Assembly: GCF_900104925.1 (NCBI RefSeq)
Contig: NZ_LT629735.1
Span: 2,078,291 to 2,142,290 of the forward strand
Origin: Opitutus sp. GAS368
GTDB taxonomy: Bacteria > Verrucomicrobiota > Verrucomicrobiia > Opitutales > Opitutaceae
Direction of reading: 5' to 3'
Length of the DNA stretch: 64,000 nucleotides
A model generated the notes under the pieces. The model saw only the letters and a list, made by a program, of their open reading frames with translations. It was not told where the DNA came from and ran no database searches. Each line of letters begins with the position of its first letter. Position 1 is the stretch's first letter. A program made the position numbers and the translations under genes. Of the stretch, positions 25,895 to 34,358 are shown piece by piece.

Positions 25895-26512
25895 TCACGG
25901 GCGTTTTTTCAGCGTGGTGTGAAATCCCATCTCCTTGGCCGGCGCGTCGGGTCCGGGCGGCGGATCGAGCAGGAGCATGATGCGCTGCAGCACGTCGAAG
26001 ATCGCGGTCTCGTGCGAATCGAGTCGCGAGGTCAGTTCCTTTTCCAACGAGGCAAGTTTCTTCGCCAGCTCGCGGGTGTCGGTGAGCAGCCCGCGCATCT
26101 TCACGAACGCCCGCACGACAAAGACGCTCATCTGGACAGCCTGCGGGCTGTTGAGGATATTGGCCGCCATGATGGCGCCGTGTTCCGTGAAGGCGAAGGG
26201 CCGGAACTTCACATTTTTGCCGTGTTTCAAGGTCACAATTTGTGACCTTGAGATTGTATCTTGTTGGAACCTGAGACGTTGCAGATTTGCGGCTTCCGCA
26301 TTTGTGAGCTCTAACAGGAAATCTGGCGGGAACTTCCGGCGGTTGCGGCGGACGGCCTGATTGAGGGCTTTCGTCGGGACGCCGTAGAGCTTGGCCAACT
26401 CTGCATCAAGGATCACGCGCTCGCCGCGGACGGTGTAGATAACGCTCTCGACGGAAGCGATCGGAGCGGACGGAGCATTCGAGACAGAAGATTTGCGCAG
26501 ACGGGCACACAT
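25895..26512 (-). CDS. ORF6N domain protein
   Basis: 205 residues. The N-terminal ORF6N domain is clear (VILDAELAKLYGVPTKALNQ, then RRNRRKFPPDFLLELTNAE, and FRPFAFTEHGAIMAANIL). A coiled-coil C-terminus follows, including LAKKLASLEKELTSRLDSHE. ORF6N domains occur in phage antirepressor-like DNA-binding proteins and as isolated chromosomal genes. No phage structural or integrase gene is near, so this is a solitary copy. Its AT content is higher than its neighbours and it is flanked by palindromes on both sides, consistent with transfer. Confidence 0.88.
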   Translation of the reverse strand: MCARLRKSSVSNAPSAPIASVESVIYTVRGERVILDAELAKLYGVPTKALNQAVRRNRRKFPPDFLLELTNAEAANLQRLRFQQDTISRSQIVTLKHGKNVKFRPFAFTEHGAIMAANILNSPQAVQMSVFVVRAFVKMRGLLTDTRELAKKLASLEKELTSRLDSHETAIFDVLQRIMLLLDPPPGPDAPAKEMGFHTTLKKRP

Positions 26513-26581
26513 AAAATGAGCGGCCCGTGGCGGAAACGATGCAGAAATCACCGGCCGCGTAAAGGTCGTGAAGAGCAACGA

Positions 26582-26656
26582 TTACTCGGATGTTTTGCTG
26601 GCGTCGGTCGACACCAGCAAGCACAGCGCGGACAGAATCAGCACAAGGACGATCAT
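26582..26656 (-). CDS. Possible 24-residue hydrophobic peptide
   Basis: An ATG at 26656 opens a 24-codon frame encoding a single hydrophobic helix (MIVLVLILSALCLLV) and a short polar tail, ending TAA at 26582. Only the helix-plus-tail pattern supports it. It lies upstream of the ORF6N gene on the same strand. Confidence 0.25.
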   Translation of the reverse strand: MIVLVLILSALCLLVSTDASKTSE

Positions 26657-26686
26657 CCCGCAGGTTAACACAGCCCGCTGACAGCC

Positions 26687-26905
26687 CTATGTCAGGAGAT
26701 GCCGGGCCGGGCCGACAGCAATAGCTCCGTCAAATTCTCGCATGATGCCTTCGGGTCCCAGCTCAACAAGTCGGGCAATTTCTCTCGCGTAGAACTCAAG
26801 GCGGTTGCTGACCGTTCTAAAACCCGACTCTGCGCAGCACAGACGCGCAGCCTTTAGATCAGCAAGGATTTTGGCGTAGGCATCCGTGGCGTGGAGCTGA
26901 TCCAT
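26687..26905 (-). CDS. Small hypothetical protein, start within a repeat
   Basis: 72 residues of soluble, helical, coding-like composition (for example GFRTVSNRLEFYAREIARLV). The only ATG near the N-terminus (26905-26903) is the tip of the palindrome that spans 26903-27056. The original N-terminus may therefore have been lost when the element inserted. It is not recognised. Confidence 0.45.
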   Translation of the reverse strand: MDQLHATDAYAKILADLKAARLCCAESGFRTVSNRLEFYAREIARLVELGPEGIMREFDGAIAVGPARHLLT

Positions 26906-27056
26906 TAGGGAGTGTTTCAAACCCAACAAATACCCGTTTCCTGTCATTCTGAACGAAGTGAAGAATCCATGCGTTCGCTCGCGATATGGCCTTCGTTGCC
27001 GTGGATCCTTCGCTCCGCTCAGGATGACAAACCGGGTTTGAAAAAATTCCCTAATG
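26903..27056. repeat. 154-bp nested palindromic element
   Basis: An outer imperfect pair (26903-26924 with 27034-27056: CATTAGGGA at one end, TCCCTAATG at the other, with TTTCAAACCC/GGGTTTGAAA) encloses an inner pair starting TGTCATTCTGAACGAAG (from 26942) and ending GCTCAGGATGACA (to 27029). The inner part resembles the TGTCATTCTGAGCGAAG-type repeats dispersed in many bacterial genomes. It has no coding capacity and resembles a MITE. Confidence 0.8.
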
Positions 27057-27073
27057 ATTCGCGGTAGCGAAAA

Positions 27074-28546
27074 TTACTTCACGAATGCACTAACGAATTC
27101 TTGGGCCGGCATCGCCTCGAGCTTGGTGCGGTCGGCGAAGAGGGACATGAGCTGCGCGGCCTTGGCCTTGCCGTAGTGGGCGGCGAAGGCGTCGCGCGCC
27201 TTCTGCTGGAGGACGGGGATTCCCTCGCTCCGGCGGCGGCGGTGGCCGATGGGGAAGTGGACCTCGATGCGGTCCGTCTTTGAGCCGTCCTGGAAAAAAA
27301 CCTGCACCGCATTGGCGATGGAGCGTTTCTCGGGGTCGAGGTAGTCCTTCGAGTAGGATTTGTCCTCGGCGACCTTCATCTTGGCGCGGAGGGCGTCAAT
27401 GCGCGGGTCGGCGGCGACCTTGTCCTCGTAGTGGTCCGCCGTGAGCGCGCCGAAGATCAGCCCGATGGCCGTCATGTATTGCAGGCAGTGGTCGCGGTCA
27501 GCCGGGTTGTTCAGCGGGCCGGACTTGTCGATGATGCGGATGGCCGACTCGTGGGTGGTCAATTCGACGCGCTCGATCGCGTCGAGGCGATCCTGGACAA
27601 GCGGGTGCAGCTTCATGGCACATTCGACAGCGGTCTGGGCGTGGAACTCGGCGGGGAAGGAGATCTTGAAGAGAATCTGCTCCATCACGTAGCTGCCGAG
27701 CGGACGGGCGAGCTTGAGGGGGTTGCCCTTGAAGGAGACATCCTGGAAGCCCCAGGTCTTCGCGGTGAGCACGGACGGGTAGCCCATCTCGTCCGTCAGC
27801 GCGATGAGCGCGAGGCGCACGGCGCGGCTGGTGGCGTCACCCGCGGCCCAGGACTTGCGCGAGCCGGTGTTGGGCGCGTGGCGGTAGGTGCGCAGCGCGG
27901 AGCCGTCGAGCCAGGCGTGGGAGATGGCGTTGATGACCTGGTCGCGCGTGCCGCCGAGCATCGCGGCGGTGACGGCGGTGGAGGCGATGCGGACCAGCAG
28001 CACGTGGTCGAGGCCGACGCGGTTGAAGGAATTCTCGAGTGCGAGCACGCCTTGGATCTCGTGCGCCTTGATCATGGCGGTGAGGACGTCCTTCACCGTG
28101 AGCGGGCGGGCGTTGAGCTTGGTGGCAAAGGCGGCGACGGGCGTGCCGGCGGCGGCGTTGCGCGAGAGCCAGTCGGCGGTCGCGAGGATCGCGCCGAGGT
28201 TGTCGGAGGGGTGGCCCCACTCGGCGGCGAGCCAGGTGTCGTTGAAATCGAGCCAGCGGACGATGGCGCCGATGTTGAAGGCGCCCTGCACCGGATCGAG
28301 CTCGTGGCTGGTGCCCGGGACGCGGGCGCCGTTCTTGATGGTGGTGCCGGGGACGACGGGGCCGAGGAGCTTGGTACAGGCCGGGTAGGCGAGGGCCATG
28401 ATGCCGCAGGCGAGCGTGTCGGCGAGGCACCAGCGGGCGGTGTCGTAGGCCTCGTCACTCGTGAGCTTCGCGCTGAGCGCGTAGTCGGCGAGGTCGGCGA
28501 GGAGCTTATCCGGGGCGGGGCGGACGTTGGAAATGGGGGAGGACAT
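27074..28546 (-). CDS. prpD: 2-Methylcitrate dehydratase (MmgE/PrpD family)
   Basis: 490 residues, the normal PrpD length. Family segments include [73 protein letters not shown] and [19 protein letters not shown]. It dehydrates 2-methylcitrate to 2-methyl-cis-aconitate in the methylcitrate cycle. It is the last gene of a prpB-prpC-prpD operon on the minus strand. A palindromic repeat separates it from prpC. Confidence 0.93.
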   Translation of the reverse strand: MSSPISNVRPAPDKLLADLADYALSAKLTSDEAYDTARWCLADTLACGIMALAYPACTKLLGPVVPGTTIKNGARVPGTSHELDPVQGAFNIGAIVRWLDFNDTWLAAEWGHPSDNLGAILATADWLSRNAAAGTPVAAFATKLNARPLTVKDVLTAMIKAHEIQGVLALENSFNRVGLDHVLLVRIASTAVTAAMLGGTRDQVINAISHAWLDGSALRTYRHAPNTGSRKSWAAGDATSRAVRLALIALTDEMGYPSVLTAKTWGFQDVSFKGNPLKLARPLGSYVMEQILFKISFPAEFHAQTAVECAMKLHPLVQDRLDAIERVELTTHESAIRIIDKSGPLNNPADRDHCLQYMTAIGLIFGALTADHYEDKVAADPRIDALRAKMKVAEDKSYSKDYLDPEKRSIANAVQVFFQDGSKTDRIEVHFPIGHRRRRSEGIPVLQQKARDAFAAHYGKAKAAQLMSLFADRTKLEAMPAQEFVSAFVK

Positions 28547-28559
28547 GGGTCTGAATCGT

Positions 28560-28627
28560 TCTCGTTCTCTTACTCGTAATCATTCTCTCATCTCGAGGAC
28601 GAGAAAGATTACGAGAACGAGAGCGAG
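28560..28627. repeat. Palindrome built of 6-nt CGAG-type units between prpC and prpD
   Basis: The left arm (from 28560) reads CGTTCT, CTTACT, CGTAAT, CATTCT-like hexamers. The right arm (28607-28627) is the complement, GATTACGAGAACGAGAGCGA. Sixteen bases of the right arm pair with the left arm allowing one gap. A transcript would form a hairpin in the middle of the operon. Confidence 0.75.
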
Positions 28628-28639
28628 TCGCCGGCTGAA

Positions 28640-29809
28640 TTAACCCCTTTGGGCGAGCGGCGGGAAGGGCCGGGGGTCGGGGCCGGTGTAGTTGGCGCCG
28701 GGGCGGATGATCTTGCCGTCGATGCGCTGCTCGATGATGTGCGCGGCCCAGCCGGCGGAGCGGGCCACGACGAACAGCGGCGTGAACATGGCGGTCGGCA
28801 CGCCCATCTCGTGGTAGGCCACGGCGCTGAACCAATCGAGGTTGGGGAACATCTTTTTCTCGTTCCCCATGAGCGTCTCGATCCGCTCGGCGATGTGGAA
28901 GAGGTTCACGTTGCCGGTCTCGGCGCAGAGGTGGTGGGCGATCTGCTTGATGATGGCGTTGCGCGGGTCGCTGACGGTGTAGACCGGGTGGCCGAAACCG
29001 ATGACGATCTCCTTGGCGGCAAGGCGTGCGCGGATGTCGGCCTCGGCCTGGTCGGGAGACTTGTAGCGCTGCTGGATCTCGTAGGCGACCTCGTTGGCGC
29101 CGCCGTGTTTGGGGCCGCGCAGCGCGCCGATGGCGCCGGTGATGGCCGAGTGAAAGTCCGTGGCCGTGCCGGCGATGACGCGGGCGGTGAAGGTCGAGGC
29201 GTTGAACTCATGCTCGGCGTAGAGGATGAGCGAGCGGTCGAGCGCACGGACGTGCGAGCCCGTCGGCGGGCGCTGGTGCAGCAGGTGCAGGAAATGCGCG
29301 GCGATGGAATCGTCCGCCATGTCGACCATGATGCGTTTGCCGTGGCGGGCGAAGTGGTGCCAGTAGAGCAGCATCGAGGGGAAGCAGGCGAGCAGCCGGT
29401 CGGCCAGGTCGCGGGCGCCCGGGGCGGAGGCGGCGCCGGCGCCGGCCGACGGGAGCTTCTCGTGCTCGAGGTTGCCGAGCATCGAACAGCCGGTGCGCAG
29501 GACGTCCATCGGGTGGGCGCTGGCCGGGATCTGCTCGAGCACGGCGCGCAGTGGCACGGGCAGGCCCCGGAGTTTCTTCAGTTTCTCGCGGTAGGCGTGC
29601 AGCTCGGCGGCGTTGGGCAGGCGCTCGTGGATGAGCAGGAAGGCGACTTCCTCGTAGGTGGCGTGCGCCGCCACGTCGGCGATGTCGTAGCCGCGGTAAT
29701 GGAGGTCGTTCCCGGTGTGGCCGACGGTGCAGATGGCGGTGTTGCCCGCGATGACGCCGGAGAGCGCGACGGATTTCTTGACCTTGGGGGCGGGGGCGTC
29801 GTCGGACAT
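28640..29809 (-). CDS. prpC: 2-Methylcitrate synthase/citrate synthase
   Basis: 389 residues, type II short-form citrate synthase. Catalytic His residues are in [16 protein letters not shown] and [11 protein letters not shown], and the catalytic Asp is in [13 protein letters not shown]. The N-terminal [20 protein letters not shown] segment is typical of the PrpC/GltA2 branch. It condenses propionyl-CoA with oxaloacetate. Location 6 bases after prpB and ahead of prpD supports PrpC rather than a general citrate synthase. Confidence 0.92.
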   Translation of the reverse strand: MSDDAPAPKVKKSVALSGVIAGNTAICTVGHTGNDLHYRGYDIADVAAHATYEEVAFLLIHERLPNAAELHAYREKLKKLRGLPVPLRAVLEQIPASAHPMDVLRTGCSMLGNLEHEKLPSAGAGAASAPGARDLADRLLACFPSMLLYWHHFARHGKRIMVDMADDSIAAHFLHLLHQRPPTGSHVRALDRSLILYAEHEFNASTFTARVIAGTATDFHSAITGAIGALRGPKHGGANEVAYEIQQRYKSPDQAEADIRARLAAKEIVIGFGHPVYTVSDPRNAIIKQIAHHLCAETGNVNLFHIAERIETLMGNEKKMFPNLDWFSAVAYHEMGVPTAMFTPLFVVARSAGWAAHIIEQRIDGKIIRPGANYTGPDPRPFPPLAQRG

Positions 29810-29815
29810 GGTGGA

Positions 29816-30646
29816 TTATTTCGGGGGTTGATAGCCAAGAATGTCGTAGAGATCGGCGCGGGTCTGCATCTGGCCGACGACGTTCTTCTGGGTGCCGTCC
29901 TGGCGGAGGGCGGCGTAAACCTCGCGCGAGGCGGCGGCGGCGGCGCGCGAGGCGGAAAGCGGGTAGAGCGCCATTGCGAGGCCCGCGGCGCGGAGTTCGT
30001 CGCGGGTGAAATAGGGCGTCTGGCCGAACTCGGTGAGGTTGGCCAGCACCGGGGCCGGCACCGCGGCGGTGAAGGCGCGGAAATCGTCGAGCGAGCGCAG
30101 CGCCTCGGCGAAGATCATGTCGGCCCCGGCGGCGACGTAGGCCTGGGCACGGGCGATGGTGGCCGGCACGCCCTCGTTGGCTGCGGCGTCCGTGCGCGCC
30201 ATGACGACGAAGTCGCGGTCAGGTTTGCCGGAAACGGCGGACTGCACACGCGTGACCATCTCGGCGGTGGACACAAGGTGCTTGCCCGGGAGATGACCGC
30301 AGAGCTTGGCCGGGACCTGGTCCTCGATATGCACGGCGGCGACGCCGGCCGCGGCCATTTCGCGGACGGCGCGGGCGGGATCGTCCCAGCCGGTGTCGAT
30401 GTCAACCAGCAGCGGCAGGTCCACCCGCTGGGCAATGCGGCGGGCGTCGATGAGCACATCGGCCAGCTCGGTCTGGCCGGTGTCGGGCAGGCCGTAGCTG
30501 TGGTTGGCCACGCCGGCTCCGGACAGATAGAGAGCCCGGAACCCCGCGCGTTGGGCCAGCAGGGCCGCATAGGCGTTGAGGGCCCCGGCGATCTGGAGCG
30601 GTTTTTCGGCCAGGAGGGCTTCGCGGAATTTTTTGCCGGGGGACAT
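29816..30646 (-). CDS. prpB: 2-Methylisocitrate lyase
   Basis: 276 residues, isocitrate lyase/PEP mutase superfamily. The catalytic Cys is in KLCGHLPGK, with substrate and Mg contacts in VDIDTGWDDP, HIEDQVPAK and ARTDAAANEG. It splits 2-methylisocitrate to pyruvate and succinate. It is the first gene of prpBCD. No prpE or specific aconitase is in this window. Confidence 0.94.
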   Translation of the reverse strand: MSPGKKFREALLAEKPLQIAGALNAYAALLAQRAGFRALYLSGAGVANHSYGLPDTGQTELADVLIDARRIAQRVDLPLLVDIDTGWDDPARAVREMAAAGVAAVHIEDQVPAKLCGHLPGKHLVSTAEMVTRVQSAVSGKPDRDFVVMARTDAAANEGVPATIARAQAYVAAGADMIFAEALRSLDDFRAFTAAVPAPVLANLTEFGQTPYFTRDELRAAGLAMALYPLSASRAAAAASREVYAALRQDGTQKNVVGQMQTRADLYDILGYQPPK

Positions 30647-30847
30647 CAGTGAGGAATAGTTGGGCTGGGGCCGCGTCCGCCTTCGCCAAGGCTACGGCGC
30701 GACGAGCGGAATTTCTGGCCTGGGGTCGTGAGCATCGGGAAGGGGAAAAAGCGTCCGGCAAGTTAGGTCACGGCAGCCGCGATGTCGAGGCGGCGTCCGC
30801 CGTCGTCCCGCTCCGGTGCGACCAGGCTGGGGCGCGCCGGAGCCGGT
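30647..30847. other. Divergent intergenic region upstream of prpB and the sugar operon
   Basis: This 201-base stretch separates prpB (leftward) from the deoxysugar operon (rightward). It contains a GC-rich inverted repeat, GCTCCGGTGCG with CGCGCCGGAGC, at about 30810-30843. No convincing gene was seen. Regulatory sites for both operons are probably here, but no operator is recognisable. Confidence 0.4.
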
Positions 30848-30856
30848 TGTTATAAT
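30848..30856 (+). promoter_or_regulatory. Extended -10 promoter of the deoxysugar operon
   Basis: TGTTATAAT: a perfect TATAAT at 30851-30856 with the TGn extension. The -35 position 17 bases upstream is poor (TGGGGC), as is usual for extended -10 promoters. It is 69 bases before the first start codon at 30926. In this GC-rich background the match is unlikely to be random. Confidence 0.6.
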
Positions 30857-30925
30857 AGCGTATAGGCCGGGGTGCGCCGTGTTGGCTCTTGCCCAACCCG
30901 GCGACAATGGGTGAGATTTGCGGCT

Positions 30926-31708
30926 ATGAAAGTAGTCATACTTTGCGGTGGCAAGGGCACCCGTCTGCGCGAGGAGACGGAATACCGGCCGAAGCCCATG
31001 GTGCCGATCGGCAACCGGCCGATCCTGTGGCACATCATGAAGACCTACGCGCACTACGGGCACAAAGACTTCGTCCTCTGCCTCGGCTACAAGGGGGACA
31101 TGATCAAGGACTACTTCCGCAATTACCTCTGGAACACCTGCGATGTCACGCTCTCCCTGGGCCAGAAGCCCGCCGCCCGGTTCCACCATGGCCACGGCGA
31201 GGAGGACTGGAGCGTGACCTTGGCGGACACCGGCGAAAACACCATGACCGCCCACCGCGTGAAGCAGATCCAGCGCTACATTCCCGAGGGCAAGCCGTTC
31301 ATGCTCACCTACGGCGACGGCCTGGCGACCATCGACATCAAGGCGCTGGTCGCAGCGCACAAAAAGTCCCGCAAGGTCTGCACGCTCTCGGCGGTGCACC
31401 CGGCGGGCCGCTTTGGGGCGCTCCGCATCGAGGCTGACGGCCGCATCCAGACCTTCAGCGAGAAGCCCCAGTTCGAGGACGCCCACGTCAACGGCGGCTA
31501 CATGGTCTGCGAACACCGCATGTTCGACTACCTGCCCGACGACCCCACCGTCATGCTCGAGCGGCAGCCGATGGAAAAACTGGTGCGCGACGGCCAGCTC
31601 AACGCCTACCCGCACGAGGGCTTCTGGCAGCCGATGGACACTTACCAGGAGACGCAGCACCTCAACTCCCTGTGGGCCGCGGGCAACGCGCCATGGAAAG
31701 TCTGGTGA
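30926..31708 (+). CDS. rfbF: Glucose-1-phosphate cytidylyltransferase
   Basis: 260 residues. It makes CDP-glucose from CTP and glucose-1-phosphate. Signatures are the nucleotidyltransferase loop ILCGGKGTRLREETEYRPKP, VPIGNRPILWHIMK, the metal-binding LTYGDGLATIDI, and AVHPAGRFGAL. This is the first step of CDP-3,6-dideoxyhexose synthesis. It starts the eight-gene operon and overlaps the next gene by 16 bases. The ATG at 30926 (MKVVILCGG) is the family start. Confidence 0.95.
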   Translation: MKVVILCGGKGTRLREETEYRPKPMVPIGNRPILWHIMKTYAHYGHKDFVLCLGYKGDMIKDYFRNYLWNTCDVTLSLGQKPAARFHHGHGEEDWSVTLADTGENTMTAHRVKQIQRYIPEGKPFMLTYGDGLATIDIKALVAAHKKSRKVCTLSAVHPAGRFGALRIEADGRIQTFSEKPQFEDAHVNGGYMVCEHRMFDYLPDDPTVMLERQPMEKLVRDGQLNAYPHEGFWQPMDTYQETQHLNSLWAAGNAPWKVW

Positions 31709-32844
31709 AAGGCGGCGCCGGCAATTCGCGGTCCTTTGGCGGGGCCTTCGCCGGCAAGCGCGTGCTCGTCACCGGCCACACCGGCTTCAAGGGCGCGTGG
31801 CTGTGCGAGTGGCTGCTCGCGCTCGGCGCGCATGTCACCGGGTTCGCCCTGCCGCCGGTCACGACGCCGGCGCTGTTCGACGAGCTCGGGCTCGCCGGCC
31901 GGATCAAGGACCGGCGCGGCGACGTTCGCGATCTCGCCGCCGTGCGGGCCGCCGTGGACGCGGCGCGGCCCGACTACGTCTTCCATCTCGCGGCGCAGCC
32001 GCTCGTGCGGCTGTCCTACGCGCAGCCGGTCGAGACCTATGCCACCAACATCATGGGCACGGTGCACCTGCTCGAGGCGGTCCGCCTCGCCGGCATCCGC
32101 TGTGCGGTCGTCGTGGTGACCACGGACAAGTGCTACGAGAACACGGAGCGCGCGCACGCCTACCGCGAGGAGGAGCCGATGGGCGGCCACGATCCCTACA
32201 GTTCCTCCAAGGGCGCGACCGAGCTCGTGGTGTCGGCCTACCGGCGTTCGTATTTTTCCGCGGCGGACTCTCCGGTGCGACTCGCCTCGGCGCGCGCCGG
32301 CAACGTCATCGGCGGCGGCGACTGGGCGCTGGACCGCATCGTGCCGGACTGCATCCGCAGCCTGCAGCGCGGCGAGGCGATCCCGGTGCGCAACCGCCAC
32401 GCCACGCGGCCGTGGCAGCATGTGCTGGAACCGCTCAGCGGCTACCTCTGGCTCGGGGCAGCATTGGCCAATCCTCAGGTTTCAGGTCTCAGGTTTCAGG
32501 TTTCTGATTACGCCTCCGCCTTCAACTTCGGCCCGTCGCCCGACGCGACCCGGCCGGTCGTCGCCCTCGTCGAGGAAGTGCTGAAGCACTGGCCGGGCCA
32601 ATGGGAGGACCGGACCGACCCCAAGGCCGTGCACGAGGCCACGCTGCTCAGCCTCGCCATCGACAAGGCCGCCCGCGTGCTCGGCTGGAAGCCGGTATGG
32701 GATTTTACTGCGACCATTGCGCAAACGGTCGGGTGGTATAGGCTGGTTTCCGCGGACGCGGCCGTCGCGGCCACGCACACCCGCCGGCAGATCGCGGCCT
32801 ACGAGACGGCGGCCCGCGCGCTCAACCTGACTTGGACCCAATGA
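31693..32844 (+). CDS. rfbG: CDP-glucose 4,6-dehydratase
   Basis: 383 residues, extended SDR. It has the NAD loop VTGHTGFKGAWL, TTDKCYEN, and the catalytic Tyr-Lys pair in YSSSKGATE. HATRPWQHVLEPLSGYLWLG is diagnostic for this enzyme. It converts CDP-glucose to CDP-4-keto-6-deoxyglucose. Between GYLWLGAALAN and YASAFNFGPSPD the gene carries a 7-nt tandem array (32475-32502) that adds a short extra loop. It overlaps rfbF by 16 and rfbH by 4 bases. Confidence 0.94.
   Translation: MESLVKGGAGNSRSFGGAFAGKRVLVTGHTGFKGAWLCEWLLALGAHVTGFALPPVTTPALFDELGLAGRIKDRRGDVRDLAAVRAAVDAARPDYVFHLAAQPLVRLSYAQPVETYATNIMGTVHLLEAVRLAGIRCAVVVVTTDKCYENTERAHAYREEEPMGGHDPYSSSKGATELVVSAYRRSYFSAADSPVRLASARAGNVIGGGDWALDRIVPDCIRSLQRGEAIPVRNRHATRPWQHVLEPLSGYLWLGAALANPQVSGLRFQVSDYASAFNFGPSPDATRPVVALVEEVLKHWPGQWEDRTDPKAVHEATLLSLAIDKAARVLGWKPVWDFTATIAQTVGWYRLVSADAAVAATHTRRQIAAYETAARALNLTWTQ
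32475..32502 (+). repeat. 7-nt tandem array inside rfbG
   Basis: Four heptamers: TCAGGTT, TCAGGTC, TCAGGTT, TCAGGTT, followed by a decayed fifth (TCTGATT). It encodes a surface-loop peptide about QVSGLRFQVS. Slippage by one unit would frameshift the dehydratase. Confidence 0.85.
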
Positions 32845-34358
32845 ACAAGACCCCGGCAGAACTGAAGGCGGAGATCCTGCGCCTGACCCGCGAATTCTCG
32901 GCGCTCACCCACGGCGCCAACCGGGCCGGCGCGGACAACACGGCGCCCTTTGTCGCCGGCCAGACGACGGTGCCCTACGCGGCGCGCGTCTTCAACGCCG
33001 ACGAGGTCGAGGCGGCCGTCGGCGCGACGCTCGACTTCTGGCTCACGCTCGGGCCCGAGGGCGCGGCCTTCGAGACGGAACTCGCGGCGCTGCTGGGCGT
33101 GAAGCACTCGCTCCTCGTCAACTCCGGCTCGTCCGCCAACCTGGTGGCCTTCTCCACGCTGACGACGCACAAGCTGCCGGCGGCGAAGCGCATCGCGCCC
33201 GGCGACGAGGTCATCACCGTGGCGGCCGGTTTCCCCACGACGGTGGCGCCCATCATCCAGGGCGGCGCGGTGCCGGTCTTCATCGACAACGATCCCGCCA
33301 CGGGCAACGCCCGCGTGGAGCAGCTCGAGGCGGCTTTCGCGCCCGGCAAGACCAAGGCCGTGATGATGGCGCACACGCTCGGCAATCCCTTCGACCTGGG
33401 CGCCGTGCTCGAATTCTGCCGGAAGCACGACCTGTGGCTGATCGAGGACAACTGCGACGCGCTCGGCTGCACCTATTCGCTGCCGGTGGCCCGCGCGAAC
33501 GCGCTCGGCTTCAAGGAAAACTCACCGGGGATTCCGGGTAACGGCACGCACATCACGCGTTTTACCGGGGCGTGGGGCGATATCTCGACGCAGTCGTTCT
33601 ATCCACCGCACCACCTGACGATGGGCGAGGGCGGGGCGGTGAGCATCGTCCACCGGCCGCCGCTCAAGACCTACGCCGAGAGTTTCCGCGACTGGGGCCG
33701 CGACTGCTGGTGCGCGAGCGGCAAGGACGATACCTGCGGCAAGCGCTTCCAGTGGCAACTCGGCGAGCTGCCGAAGGGGTATGATCACAAATACATCTAC
33801 AGCCACCTCGGCTACAACCTGAAGCCGCTCGACCCGCAGGCCGCCATCGGCCGCCAGCAGCTGAAGAAGCTGCCGGCGTTCATCGAGGCGCGGAAAAAAA
33901 ACTGGGAGACACTGCGCGCGGGGCTGGCCGACCTCGGCGAGTTTTTCGACTTCTCCCTGCCCACCCACGCCACCGCGTGGAATTCGCCGTCCTCCGTCGT
34001 CCGTTCTCCGTCCTCTGTTTTTTCCTGGGACGCCACGGGCTGCCGCACCGACTGTTCGTGGTTCGGTTTCATGCTCCGCGTGAAGGCCGGCGCGCCGTTT
34101 TCTCACACGGACCTCGGGCGGCACCTCGACGCGAAGAAGATCGGCAACCGCATGCTCTTTGGCGGCAACCTGCTCCGGCAACCGGCGTTCGTGCAGCTCA
34201 AGAAGGACCGGCCGGCGGCGCTCCGGGTCATCGGCGACCTGCCCGGCGCCGACGAGCTGATGCACCGGGCGCTGTTCCTCGGCACCTATCCCGGCCTCAC
34301 GCCCGCGATGCTGGCCTACGAGCTGGAGGTCATCCACGAGTTCGTGCGCTCCCGCTGA
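32841..34358 (+). CDS. rfbH: CDP-4-keto-6-deoxyglucose 3-dehydrase (E1, RfbH/DdhC)
   Basis: 505 residues, DegT/DnrJ/EryC1 fold. The Schiff-base Lys is replaced by His (His257) in FYPPHHLTMGEGG, the hallmark of PMP-dependent 3-dehydrases. The [2Fe-2S] motif is visible as DCWCASGKDDTCGKRF. It removes the C3 hydroxyl, giving the 3,6-dideoxy-4-keto sugar. The usual reductase partner (E3/DdhD) is not in the window. It is longer than usual because an insert near residues 380-405, encoded by a heptamer array and following bases, precedes SWFGFMLRV. The ATGA overlap with rfbG indicates coupling. Confidence 0.94.
   Translation: MNKTPAELKAEILRLTREFSALTHGANRAGADNTAPFVAGQTTVPYAARVFNADEVEAAVGATLDFWLTLGPEGAAFETELAALLGVKHSLLVNSGSSANLVAFSTLTTHKLPAAKRIAPGDEVITVAAGFPTTVAPIIQGGAVPVFIDNDPATGNARVEQLEAAFAPGKTKAVMMAHTLGNPFDLGAVLEFCRKHDLWLIEDNCDALGCTYSLPVARANALGFKENSPGIPGNGTHITRFTGAWGDISTQSFYPPHHLTMGEGGAVSIVHRPPLKTYAESFRDWGRDCWCASGKDDTCGKRFQWQLGELPKGYDHKYIYSHLGYNLKPLDPQAAIGRQQLKKLPAFIEARKKNWETLRAGLADLGEFFDFSLPTHATAWNSPSSVVRSPSSVFSWDATGCRTDCSWFGFMLRVKAGAPFSHTDLGRHLDAKKIGNRMLFGGNLLRQPAFVQLKKDRPAALRVIGDLPGADELMHRALFLGTYPGLTPAMLAYELEVIHEFVRSR
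33987..34021 (+). repeat. 7-nt tandem array inside rfbH
   Basis: Heptamers CCGTCCT, CCGTCGT, CCGTTCT, CCGTCCT, then decayed CTGTTTT. It encodes a Ser/Pro/Val-rich insert just before the conserved SWFGF segment. It has the same period and copy number as the array in rfbG, 1.5 kb upstream. Confidence 0.8.

Noticed and set aside
25895-26512. ORF6N gene as evidence for a prophage
   Set aside because: No integrase, structural, lysis or packaging gene is nearby; isolated ORF6N genes are common.
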